This document shows positions 29,983-41,900 of a stretch of 64,000 nucleotides of DNA, piece by piece. The translations under genes were made by a program, and so were the position numbers. The stretch's first letter is position 1, and each line of letters begins with the position of its first letter. The DNA is from Synaphobranchus kaupii (taxonomy: Eukaryota > Chordata > Actinopteri > Anguilliformes > Synaphobranchidae): positions 95,410,998 to 95,474,997 of the forward strand of contig CM056377.1 of the NCBI GenBank assembly GCA_029718625.1, read 5' to 3'. Below the pieces are notes generated by a model that was not told the DNA's origin, did no database searches, and saw nothing but the letters and a program-made list of their open reading frames with translations.

Positions 29983-32900
29983 TCATCTGGAAAAGCGGCC
30001 TCTTACTCCCATTACACCTAGAGAGGAAACAAACCCTCTGTAAACCGGGACAGCATCTGTGAAACCAGACTGACAGTCACTCTCCTAAAAACGCACATTA
30101 TGTACAGTGCTTGTAAAAAAATTAAATAAAATCAATAATAATCCTGATGTACCTGCTCAAGAAAAATGTGCGGCTTTGTAATGTTTGTGTTATTTTTTGA
30201 CCTTTTGAATATCCATTAAAATGGCGTCGCTCGTTTGTAACAGGGAAGCCCTGATCAGTGAGTGCCAGTGTGGTCTGTGGGGTTTCACCTCTCTTCACGT
30301 GCCTCCCCCGGCTCTCGGTCCAGCGCTGCAGCTGGCGGCTGGGTCCTGGCCTGGAGGCTTTGGGCTGGCTGCCGCTCATGTCTGAGAAAGAGACGGACGG
30401 GATTTCAATGCGCTGCTCAGGCCAACGCCCACATGCTCTCTTACTTAACCTCACAGGCCTTGGCTCAATTTTCAGCAGTGAGGAGACGGGGGGGGGGGGG
30501 GGGGGGGGGGGGGGGCAATAGGGGGTAGTGGATTTGAATGGTGACTAAAGGGACATTGCTGTTGCCTCTCGACGCAAAGAACTGACTTGGTTGTGTGTAA
30601 GACGATGGCTTTATTCAAGGTGATATAAAGCTAAAAGCAGAGCGGCATACTGCCATCTGCTATGGCAAGTATAAAACAGCAAAAGTGCTCACCTTGGAAA
30701 ATGATTACTAAAACAATTCAATAAGGGCATAATAGTGAAAAACAAAGAAAATAGGACATAAAATAGGAAAATTATGCAAGGCGGTTTTGTCTAAAGCGAA
30801 GATCTGTGATGGAAAGCAGAGATTTAGACTGAATGCTGCGCGCTGATCCCAGATTTCCTGCCTCACTTTCCTACCGGTGGAGCTGGAGGACGGGTCCTGG
30901 CTGGTGGAGGTGAGGCTGGCATCATCCGACGGCTGTGGCGGTTCCTCCATCTCGGCCTGGCCCTCTGGCTCCAGGGAGGTCTCTACAGTGGTCCTGATCG
31001 AAGGAGCACAACACACATTTTACAATGATTTCAATAAAAGAGGGGGTCAGTCAATGGCTATATTCACCACCTTCTGTAGTATCGCCATCGCTTCAATGGG
31101 AAAATGGACCCACTTTCCATTTGGACACCCAGAAAGTGAACCATCCCTTTAAGCTGTGTGATTCAAATGAACAACTGGTATGTGACGTACCCTTCACTTT
31201 CTGCTTCCATGAAAACCTCATCCCTCTCGTCGCCTGGGCTGGGGTCCCCAGGAGCCGACAGGCCTGGCGTGGACGTGGTTACCATGGGAACTGACTGGGA
31301 TGCGGTCTCTGGCACGTCTGTGGAGTGGGTCTCAGTGAAGACTGTCACTAACAGACACAAACCCACAGTGAGGCTCTGTCATGACCACATTTGCACGCAA
31401 ACACTCATGTACTAGTGGGCAAATTTTGGCACGACACATACAAAAACGCCTTCAAATAAAAAATAAAAAAAGTGAACTGAACTGAAACTGAAAAAACAAA
31501 CGGAACCACTAAATAAATATTAGAAATCCCAAAGGTGTCTGCGTGGAGAAGAGGGGGAAAAAAAAAAACTTACCTGGGGCAGCAACCTGTAGGGGCGTGG
31601 TGGGTACGCTGCGCCCTCCTGACTCTTCTTCGTGTGCTGCAAGGAACAGGGGACTTTCGTACATTCCCAGACCTACAGAGCAGTATGATTTAAAGACTTT
31701 TAAAAAAATTAAGAGCAGCACATGGGAACAATTATTTAAAAAAAATAAAGAAAAAAAATAAATAGACTGGAGTAGCACTGGTCAGCATGAGTCACTGTCT
31801 CCAAAACACTGTGCTGTCTCCCCAAATATCATTTAAGAGCTCTGTTATAATTGCAGCAGCACATGTTCAACCCTTATTGTTGTAATCAGTTATGCAGCAG
31901 GGAAATGTCACATACCACCTTGGGAAGCCAGCTGTCCCAGGTCCGAATGGGAAGAGCTGGCCTGTGGCATGTCCTCAGGAGGGCCGAACCGGAATCTGGG
32001 AACGCCGGCCACTTGGGGAGAGCTGAGCGCGCGCGCACACACACATGCACACACACACAAACAAACACACAACACAAGAAGAGAGGTCAGAGCCCGTGTT
32101 CCACAGTTATAACGTGGCTGCATTCGGTGTTGTGGGGAATCGTCTGGAAGGAGCCACACTCACTGGATGGCCTCTGCGAACCCATCGGTGCGATGAGGCA
32201 CAACGAGCGTCGGAGTGCTCGGCACCATCCTGTCGTCATCATCGAAGAAGTGTTGCTGCGGGACACAGAGCAGAGGCGAGCGTGAACGGGGAGGGGGTTC
32301 AACTCGGCGCCCGTTAGCTGTGGCTGAGACGCGAGGCCCAGAGGAGAGCGCTTACCGTGCTGCTGCTGATCCCCGGGGTGAGCTGGAGCCCGCGGTTCAC
32401 AGACTGGCGGCGGATGGGAATGCGCTTTGGGGACAGAAACCAGGGTGTGAAATTAACACCTGCCACCAGCCAAATTCTGGTAAAATTTTGATTGTTGCTG
32501 GTAAGAATTCTACTTTAGCATCCACTTTGGCTGGTAACCAACCAGGTTGTGTTATACTGTAAAAGGTAATGCGGCTGGTAAAATGTTGAAAATAGCTGGT
32601 GATTTTTAGAATCCCCAAGTCACTCTGGGCCCCGTTTCCCAAAAGTATCTTTGATAAAGATCATCTTAGGCAATTACGTTTTTTATATTACTTTCAGTTT
32701 GTTTTTCGTCTCTCACTATTTTTATTATCTTTTTCATGTAATGTCAGTAAATCTTTTATAATTTTACTCATAAAATTATAAAAGCACAAACACAAAATTT
32801 TTAACTCCAAGATGCTTTTGGGAAACGGGGCCTTGGCCAGTGGGTGGAAAAGCTTGTTTCATTCCCTGACGGAAATGCGCATATTGATATTGGAGCGTGA

Positions 32901-35900
32901 ACGAGTGTAAAACTTGCAGTGGGTGACAGCAATGGAGGAGATATTTGGCGTTTAGACGTACTGGCACCTGAGCAGGTGGCCCCAGCTCTGGGGCAGGAGG
33001 AGGATGGATGTTCAGCCGGGGGGGAAGCGGGTGCGGCGGTCTCCGTGGCGACTGCGGCAGGCGGGAGGCCTGCTGCTCCCTCGGGGGCTCAGAGGAGAAG
33101 GACTCCGTGGTGCTGCTGCTCCCCTCGCCTGCAAAAGAGGGGGCGGGGCTGAGCACTAGGACTCAGGCACAATCTCACCAACTCAGTCAAGGGCTTGGTT
33201 CAGTAGTTAGAAAAACAAAAGTACACTTTGGGCCTCGTCAGTCTAAATTGCACACTTCCTGTTTGCAAATGGCTGAGACTCTTACAGCTGGGCATCTGGG
33301 AGTCGGCCGGCCTCTGGCTGGAGTCAGTGGCTCCCAGGCTCTCCTCGTTCTCAGTTCCCGGGTCAGTGGCCTCAGCTCCCTGCAGAAAGAGAGACCATGA
33401 AAAACAAGGCGCAGGGAGTATTTTTGGGCGTCCTGCCCTGGAAACGGCACGAGTGATCTGAGCTCACCTCAGTGTCGTCGCCCTCGTACTGTTCGTTGCA
33501 GTCCCCGCTCCCGCTCCCCTCGTTGCTCTCCTCCCCCTCGTCGCCCATCCCGACGTCGTCATCTTCATCTTCTTCGTCCTCCTCCTCATCTTCCTCCTCC
33601 TCCTCCTCCTCCTCATCTTCCTCATACTCCTGTAGGGCCATGTTTATCGCTTTAATCTACCATGGGGAGGCTATACAGTCTACTGGAATATATACCCTGA
33701 TCAGCCACAACATTAAAACCACTGACAGGTGAAGTGAACAACATTGATTATGTTGTTATTTTGGTTCTGTACTCTAGCACTTTCAGTTTGAAAGGATACA
33801 ATGACAATTCCCATTGTTTCTCATGACAAATTTTCCTATTGAACTCTATGAAAAAATAAGTCAGGAGAAGAAACCCTTCAAGTGATCCATCCATATCTAC
33901 TGCATATCTGGCAGCAGAGTGATGGTTTGAGGCTTGTTTGATACCTCAGACCCTTCATGACTTACAGCCATTTTACCAACAATGTATTCCATACTGTTCC
34001 AGCATAATTTACAGCTAAATCTAGTCCCACCCCCCAATTCCCATAGAGATTCATTCAAATGCAGATACGTTATAGCCCTGGTATTCAAATCACGGTCCTC
34101 GAGGTCCGAGATCTGCTGGTTTTCCACCCTCCCTTTACCTGGGAGTCTGGTGTGAAGACAGTCTGGCCAATCACTAGCACTAATTGTTCAGTTAATTACC
34201 TGGGAGAAAGAAAACCAGGGCCAGAATTGGATTCGAGGTCCAGATTTGAATATCCATGCATTATAGTATCGCTTGTAAAAGTACCAGAAAATAAGATATC
34301 AAGAGTATTTTGATGTTGTTGGGTCACAGATATCAGGAAGTCATGGCATGCAAAAGATAAGCGACCAACTATTAAAAATTATTACTTTATTCTATATATA
34401 AATGCAGGGGTGCCAATAATTGTGGCACACATGGTTTTGTTAAAAATAATTATTTCTTGATGAGGGATTTTTTTTTTCTCATAATAAATTTACTTCAATT
34501 AAAGGTTGGATTTTTCTAATTTTTTCAGTGTGACATTAAGCTAATTCGCCAAACGATTAATTTTTTATAACCCCTTTTACTCATCTTTACCAGGGGTGCC
34601 AATAATAGTGGAGGGCACTGTGTGTGTATGTGTATTAGGGTTAGTGTTGCACGGTACACCGAAACTTCGGTACTTTTTCAATACTTAAAAAAAAACAAAA
34701 CGGTTCGGAATTAGAATTTTCCGACGTTCGGTACTTTTAGGTCAAATGTGTGCTCTGCTGTTATGTGTCTGCATTACTGATTGAGAGGATGAAAGGTGAA
34801 CGTTAGTTAACAATACTGCGAGTCTGATTCTTTCACACGCGCGATATTGTTTTTGGCTGGCAGAGCTATAGGCTACTACCTACTAAACTAACGCCTTACT
34901 TCCACTGAGAATCTAGGTGAGCACAAAGTAAAGGATTTAACGATAGTTTGATTTGAAAAATGATGGTATAATCACTGAAAATAACCCCGATACTGTCATC
35001 GTATTTTATCATGTCACGTATAGAAACAATAATATTTTTTTAAAACGTTGTACAAATGAGTATTCGCCGTTTTCCCTTGCTTACTGTACTATATACAGTA
35101 CCTCATGCACTTTCGGTTTAGAAGACAAAATCTCTCGTATAAATATGTTTAAGAAACCAAGTACTTACCAGTATATTCAGCTACAGCTGTTTTCTGATGA
35201 ACCCTGAAGAGTTTATCTTGTTATATTTCGCCAAAGTCCCGTACAGTCGACATTTCCGCAGTGACCACCCCACTCACTTAGGGCTGAAATACGTTGCTGT
35301 ACTTGTGTGAATACACACGCACTTTCGTACGTTCTTTTTTAAACGTATTTAAATACATTAGGCGACGTATGTTATGGTTATTATATATATACTGTATGTG
35401 ACTATTCTGAAATAAATGTATTCTGTAGCAAATTTCTGAATGAGACAGCTTCTTCTTCAGTTCGAACTTAAAACCATGGATGTGCAGGGAATATTTTTTT
35501 AGATATTGACATTTAAATAAAACTAATAGAAACCAGGAGGAAATTGCCTCTGAAGGGCCAAAGTAAATAGGGTTAAGGTCATTTCAGTAGAGGTACCGAG
35601 TATCGAATCAGTATCGTTTCAGTTTCGAGTACCGTTTCAGTATCGAGTATCATGATACTAAACCTGGTATCGTTATCGAAGTCAAAATTTTGGTATTGTG
35701 ACAACACTAATTAGGGTTGTCAAAAGTATCGATACTTTGTGCTTAAAAACGATACGATCTCAACTTTATATTTAAAAAAAACGATATTAAATTAAATGTT
35801 TTTTTAAATTATTTGTATAAAATATTTGTGGGTGTTCAGTGCCTCTGGCTTCATTACACATTCTATCCAGCAACGAACCCGCCACGTGACTGACAGAGTG

Positions 35901-38900
35901 AGTGACAGTGGCAGAGGCATAAGCACTACAGCAGTTACGATGATGATCAGAACTCAGAACAGCCAGCGACCCGTCACTGTTATTCCAGAAGCTAGCTAGT
36001 TAGCCATGGCAAGTCCTGCTCCAGAACTAACGTTAGTCGAAAAAGAAAATAGTAGCAGTGCTGTTTGGCAATATTTGGCCTATGAGGCGGAAGGAAAGGG
36101 GAAAGATTTACAAAAGCCGATTTGCAAAAGGTGCTTCAAAACAAGAGGGAACACTTCAAATTTGGCAAAGCATCTGAAGGACCAGCACCCTGATCTCTCC
36201 AAAGAATTGAGAGGTAATGTTGAGTTAATATAATTTAATAAGCGTACAGTTATTGTCATGAATGACTTTGCAATGTGATGCTGATGAGCTCAGAAAGTTC
36301 CCCCCGAGTGAGCTAACGTTAGCAGCTATAACGTTAACTAGCCTAGCTTTTTTTTTTGTTTTTTTTCTCTCAGAGCAAGCTAACATCTAACTAGCTGGCT
36401 TGCTATGTTGTGTGTTGCTTAACGACACCAACTACATTAGCCTAAGTAAGGTAACGGGGTTACGGGGTGATCCGAGTAAGCAACATTAGAGAGAAAAAAT
36501 AAATAATACTAAAAGCAATAATAACTACATAAATAATGTGTAGGCCTACAAGGTAGGGAAAACATTTAAGAATAGTAATAATAATGTTAATCTTGTTCTG
36601 TGTTCAGTGACTTTTCCTGTACCAGCACTGTGTGCAAGTTGTTAATAATCATTTTTTAAAAATGTATCCTATTTTGTGTGGGACTTTTTTTTTTTGTGTG
36701 CCGTGGTATCGAAAGAGGCATCGAGTATCATTTTTTTATACTAGTATCATATTGAAGTTTAAAATTCTGGTATCGTGACAACCCTAGTATTTTTTTATTA
36801 ATTTTTTTTCATAAAGAAATAATGATCTGACGAATCATTAAGTCCTGTCTGGAACTGCATGTACATATTGTGAGACGCGCACCTGATCCCCTTCTTCCTC
36901 CTCCTCCTCCTCACTCTCGCTGTCTGTGCCGATGACGATGATATCCTGCTGCTGCTCTTCAGGTGAATTCTGGGTGGCGTGAGTGCCGAGCCTGCGGAGT
37001 CCTGTGTCGTACATGGTCATGGTCATCTCACAAGGCTGGAACACACCTTCCTCATCACCATCCTCCAGCACGGGGTATTCCTCCTCCACAGACACCTGCA
37101 GGTGGACGGACAAACGGGCGTGTGTACAGACAGAGAGACGGACAAAGAGAGACACAGAGAAAAGACGGATACAGGGAGAGAGAGACCGACCTGTGAGCGC
37201 CTCACTATCAATCCTAACCCCCCTTCGCCCCTCCAAAGGCTCTTCAGAGCAGGGCTCACCTGGCCAGCATTTGGGGCCTCCTGATTTTCTCCAGGAACCT
37301 CCATGTCTGCCTCAGTGCTGTCCTCCACCACAACTTCCTCCTTAATGGAAAGACGCAAGTTAGGTTTACGTTTAATCCGCTACATCTGAACGGGCTGAGG
37401 ACATTAGTAAGGCAGTAACCATTAGTAAAAACCTTTTAAAACACGCAAAACCAATAACATGACCAATGGTCATGGCATTTGTTTTGCACCAATCAGTGGT
37501 TGTGTTATTGGTTTTGCGTGTGCTAAAAGGTTTTGTCACAGGTTAAAGGTCTTAGTAAATCAGGCCCTAAGAGTGCAGTGACACTACGGCAGAAACCGCA
37601 AAGGGCAGCTCAGTAGGGCTGTGGGGGACTGTCAGGGGAAGGCGTGGTAGACCGGGTCATGACGCTCACCTCTGGGCCCACCCTCTGGACGATGCGCAGC
37701 TTCTTGGGGATGGGGGGCTCCGAGGGGTCCTCCTGCGTCGTCTCCGTGTTGTCAGCGGAGCTCTCCTGCTCCTCATCCCGAGGTCTTTTGGGCAGAGAGG
37801 TTCCTGGCGTGGCCGAAACTACCAACACATTACAGTTAAACCTGTACTCAAATGTTCAAACCCCCACAGAACTGCCAGCCTTCTAAAATGCGCTCTAAAT
37901 GCTGGCACATAAATATAAATAAATATATTAAATTAGGGTTTGAATCGCTAATTGGCACATAACACCTAACACCATAATTGGCACATAACACCATAATACC
38001 TGAACCAAAGTCGGCAGTGGAGGTGGATGGCCTTTCCATCTGGGTACTTGGCACTGCCTCTATCATGCTGGGGGCAGGCTCCTGATTTGCCGGCTCCACC
38101 GGGGGCAGGCTCTGCTGGGTGGGCTGGACGAAGGCAGTGGCCTGAGTTTGCTGCTGCACGGTGAGGATGGGCTGCGACAGTGTGGTCTGGACGTTGGGGC
38201 TGGTGGAGCGCACCGACCCGCTGGCGCTGCCGAACACGGTCACATGTTCCACGGGGCCCTCTGAGGACTGCATGGCTGGGGCCGGAGGGAGGAGGGGACT
38301 ACGTTAGCCTCCAGAATGACTTCACACCAAACAAGTGACAGCAGTCTGAAATTGTAATACTAGCTACAATGTGTGTTCAAACTGACTGGGACAAGTACAC
38401 AAGGAAAGGAGATATAAAAAGTAGTAGTATTTAAATGCTGCTTAGAAATAAATCCATCCGCAATTTCCAACTGCCAATGCCAACTCATGAGGTCTCTTAT
38501 GAGTGGACGGTCTTGAAATGGTTGAGCTTCGTCTCACCTTCCTGCGTCTCCACCTGGGTGGTGGGCATGACAGTGGCCGTGGGCGTGGGTGTAGTCACGG
38601 TCATGGGTCGGATGCTGGCCCTGGGGGTGGACTTGTTCCCGGGAATGGCGGGGGGCTTGCTTGGGGTCGCCACCAAAGGGGTGGGCTTTATGTTGGCCGT
38701 GGGCGGATCTGAAGTGCTCGCACTGTGACGTGGACAGAGAGAATTGTGGAGGTTGAACTACAGGATATCGTTTCGCTGAAAAACCAGGACTACTCTCAGG
38801 AGTACACACTATGAACTACTATTGCTGGGGTTGACCGACCTGCCCCTGTCCGCTGCTGGGGTGGTCTTCAGTGAGATCTGTCTCTGCTCTGCTGGTCTCT

Positions 38901-41900
38901 GCTGCTCCTGAACCTGTGGGACCATAAAAATATTTAATGTGTGACAAAGGGCAGTGCGGTGTTGCAGTGGATAGAACTGTCGCCTCACAGCAAGAATCTA
39001 CCAAGTTCGAATCCCAGCCGAGGGTTTTTCTGTGAGGAATTTGCATGTACTCCCCGTGTCCGCATGGGTTTCCTCCGGGTACTCCGGTTTCCCCCCCACA
39101 GTCCAAAGACATGCAGGCTAGGCTAAATGGACACTAAATTGCCGGGAGGTATGAGTGTGTGAGTGAATGGTGTGTGCCCTGCAATGGATTGGCAACCTAT
39201 CCAGGGGGTATTCCTGCCTCCACCCAATGTACGCTGGGATGGGCTCCTGCCCCCCTGCGACCCTGATCAGGAATAATTGGGTTAGATAATGGATGGATGT
39301 GTGGATGTGTGACAAACCAAACACCGACGTGTACGGAGTGGGCTCCCTCTGGCCACGCCCGGCCCTGGTACCTTGCTGGGCCCCTGCTCCGGGGACTCGT
39401 CCCGCTGCTCGCTGTGCCTCTCCTGCTGCTCCCGGAGGTCCCGCAGCTCGCGCTCCTGCCTGCAGATACGCCCCTCGTACTGTGACTTCAGGGCGCTCAT
39501 GCGCACCTCTAGCTCCTCCCTCTGCTGCTTTAGTTCCTCGTTCTCCTTTGACAGCTGGTCCTTCGCACCTGTGCACAAGGGGGAGGGGTTTTGGGTTAGG
39601 GTTCACCAACACGCCCAATGCTGGCCAACCCAACGCCGTCAAGAGGCCTGCCGCATGGAGGGCGATGCCACTCACCAACGAGCTGGTTGATCTTCTGCTT
39701 GGCCCCCAAGAAGGCCTTCTTGGTCTTCTCCTCCTTCTCTGTCATTTGCTGGCGCAGCTGCTCCTCCTGCATAGACTTCTCTTGCAGCTCCTGCTTGAGT
39801 CGGGCCAGCTCCGGCTGCAGCTTGTTCACCTGCTCCTGGAAGCACCTCACCTCAGCCTCACGCTCACCCACCGTCTGAGTAAACGGCAGAGAGTTAGTCC
39901 AGCCGCTGTCAGCCAGCAAACGTCAAAAATATCTGTTAAACACTGCACAATAACAATGTGGGTGTGCAATGGAGTAGACGTTGTATGTGGTGGGATGACA
40001 GGAAAACGAAGAAGAAAATGTCGTTTTCCCACAAAATAGAGCAAGATTTCCAATAACCAGATCAATCATGCCTGGAAATGTGTGAAAAGTGTGCAAATGT
40101 GTGAAATAGCATAAATGACGCCATTGGCAGTTACCATGAGCATGGCTTCATTACTTAACTAATATTTGAGTGCCAACGGTAGCAAGGTCTGTCATGCAGT
40201 TCTTATCTGCTCATTATAAAATAGGCTAGATTGGTTTATGTATCCATCTCAACCCATCAGAATCATGGATAAACTTTTTTTTTAATGAAAACAATGCTTA
40301 ATAATAAAAGTTATTAGTCTAATAAGCTTACTGTAATAATTAGTCAGAATAAGTTGGTGAAAACACTCATCTAACCACCCAAGGACACCTCTGACTGTAA
40401 ATTATTTACCTGTACATGAGCAACATCCCACCCCCCCAAAAAAAAAAATTAAAATAAATAAATATATATACTATATGGGAGAAACTCGAATACATGGATG
40501 TTTTTAGGTTCTGAGATGAACACACGGCCGCTTTGAGGAATCTCACCTTCTGCACGTTCTCTACCTGGGCCTCCAGCTCTCTGGTATTGGCCTCTGCTTG
40601 GCTGAGACTGTCCTTCAGGGCCTGGATCTCCTGGACTGAAGCCTGCTGTGCTTCCTGCTCCTGTGCTGGCTTGGCAGCAGCTTCAGCCACCATCTGTGAA
40701 GGGCACAATCGGAGCAGCGATTCAAACCCCTCCCTTCAGAGCCATAATGGAGTCGTTTCCCCAGGGAAGACAGGGGCGAGTCGCACCCTCACCTTGTCAT
40801 GCTGCACTTTGAGCTCTTCGTACTGCATTTTGTATCGGCGGCCGATCTTCTTGACCTGCGTAATGGTCTTGACCTTCTCCTGGATGTCCAACAGCTTGAC
40901 CTCCAGGTCCTTCTTCAGGTTGTCCTTCTCGGCGGTCAGCTTGCCCAGGTTCTCTCGCAGGTTGTGAACCTGGCTCTGTATGGTGGTGTTGGACGCGTTG
41001 CTCCTGTTTGGAACGGGGGAGAGGTAACGAGATTAGGCAGGGGCCAAGGAAACGGACGCTCCACTGACGGCGCTTTGTGGGGCGGGCACTGACCGGGCAA
41101 TCTCTGCCTTCAGTCGGCCTGTCTCCTCAGAGAGCTGCTGGATGCGCTTCAGATGGGCCTCCTTCTCAGAATGCAACTTCTTGTACTCCTCTGGGTCAGT
41201 GTCTTTCTGCTGGCTCACCAGGTGCTGTAAGACACAGCAAACTCAGCTTTTGCCCTTAACGTACTTAACACTGTCACTGAGAACCAAGAAAATCCAATGA
41301 TTTAATTAAATAAAAATCAGTCTGACCTGTGTCCTGGCCTTCCAGCGCTTGATGTCTTCCTCCAGGAGCTTCTTCTCTGCCTGCAGCATTCCGCTCTTCT
41401 CGCTCAGCTCCGCGTTCGACTCCTGCATCGGCATGATGTCCGCCTCCAGCTTACACACCTGAGAGCCAGTCAACATCATTAGGAAAACTCCCAGTCGTCA
41501 CCAAATCAGGGCTGAGAAACAGCATTATCTACATGCACTTCAAAAGCTTCAAATATGTGAGGGTGCAACATCTGCACCTGCTAAACTCAGTTAATCGGAC
41601 AATAACAAATTTTTCTAGTTTTAGGATTTCTTAATTTTCTTACCGAGCAAGATTTGGCTTCATTTAACATTACATTTCTCGTGTAAAATTTTTTTTATCA
41701 AGGACATTTCTTACCATACTTGCAGATAATTTTACATTTTTTGCTGATTTTACTTTAATGCTGATTTACTTTAATGCTGATTTCTTTTTAAATAACATTT
41801 TTTTAACAGTGTACCAGCATACGCCTAGCCTCTCAGTGCATCCCAGCGCTTGCCTTAGCCTGCGTCTGCTGCAGCTCCTTCTCCAGCCTCTCCCTCTCCT

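Larger units (their letters stand above)
29983..38275 (-). other. TPR: TPR C-terminal exons: disordered, NLS and acidic tail
   Basis: Last eleven exons: 33468-33629, 33286-33379, 32968-33128, 32356-32424, 32164-32255, 31916-32022, 31574-31672, 31191-31347, 30875-30993, 30289-30381 and 29983-30017. Exon 37670-37818 codes [11 protein letters not shown] and PIPKKLRIV, a likely bipartite nuclear signal. Exons 36883-37095 and 33468-33629 code Glu/Asp runs ([19 protein letters not shown]). Exon 32164-32255 codes the conserved [20 protein letters not shown]. The end is Arg/Gly-rich, closing RGRFSR, whereas human ends RGGINRGNIN. The last exon is assigned by phase and splice sites only. Confidence 0.8.

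Noticed and set aside
36958..37037. Second frameshift or readthrough candidate in TPR exon 40
   Set aside because: The exon reads cleanly from VSVEEEYP to EEGDQ with proper borders, so nothing is broken.
39293..40039. Long + strand reading frame of 248 codons, opposite TPR
   Set aside because: It lies antisense to two TPR exons (39372-39568 and 39676-39874) and the intron between them, with Leu/Arg/Pro-rich composition expected from reading coiled-coil codons backwards. No homology recognised.
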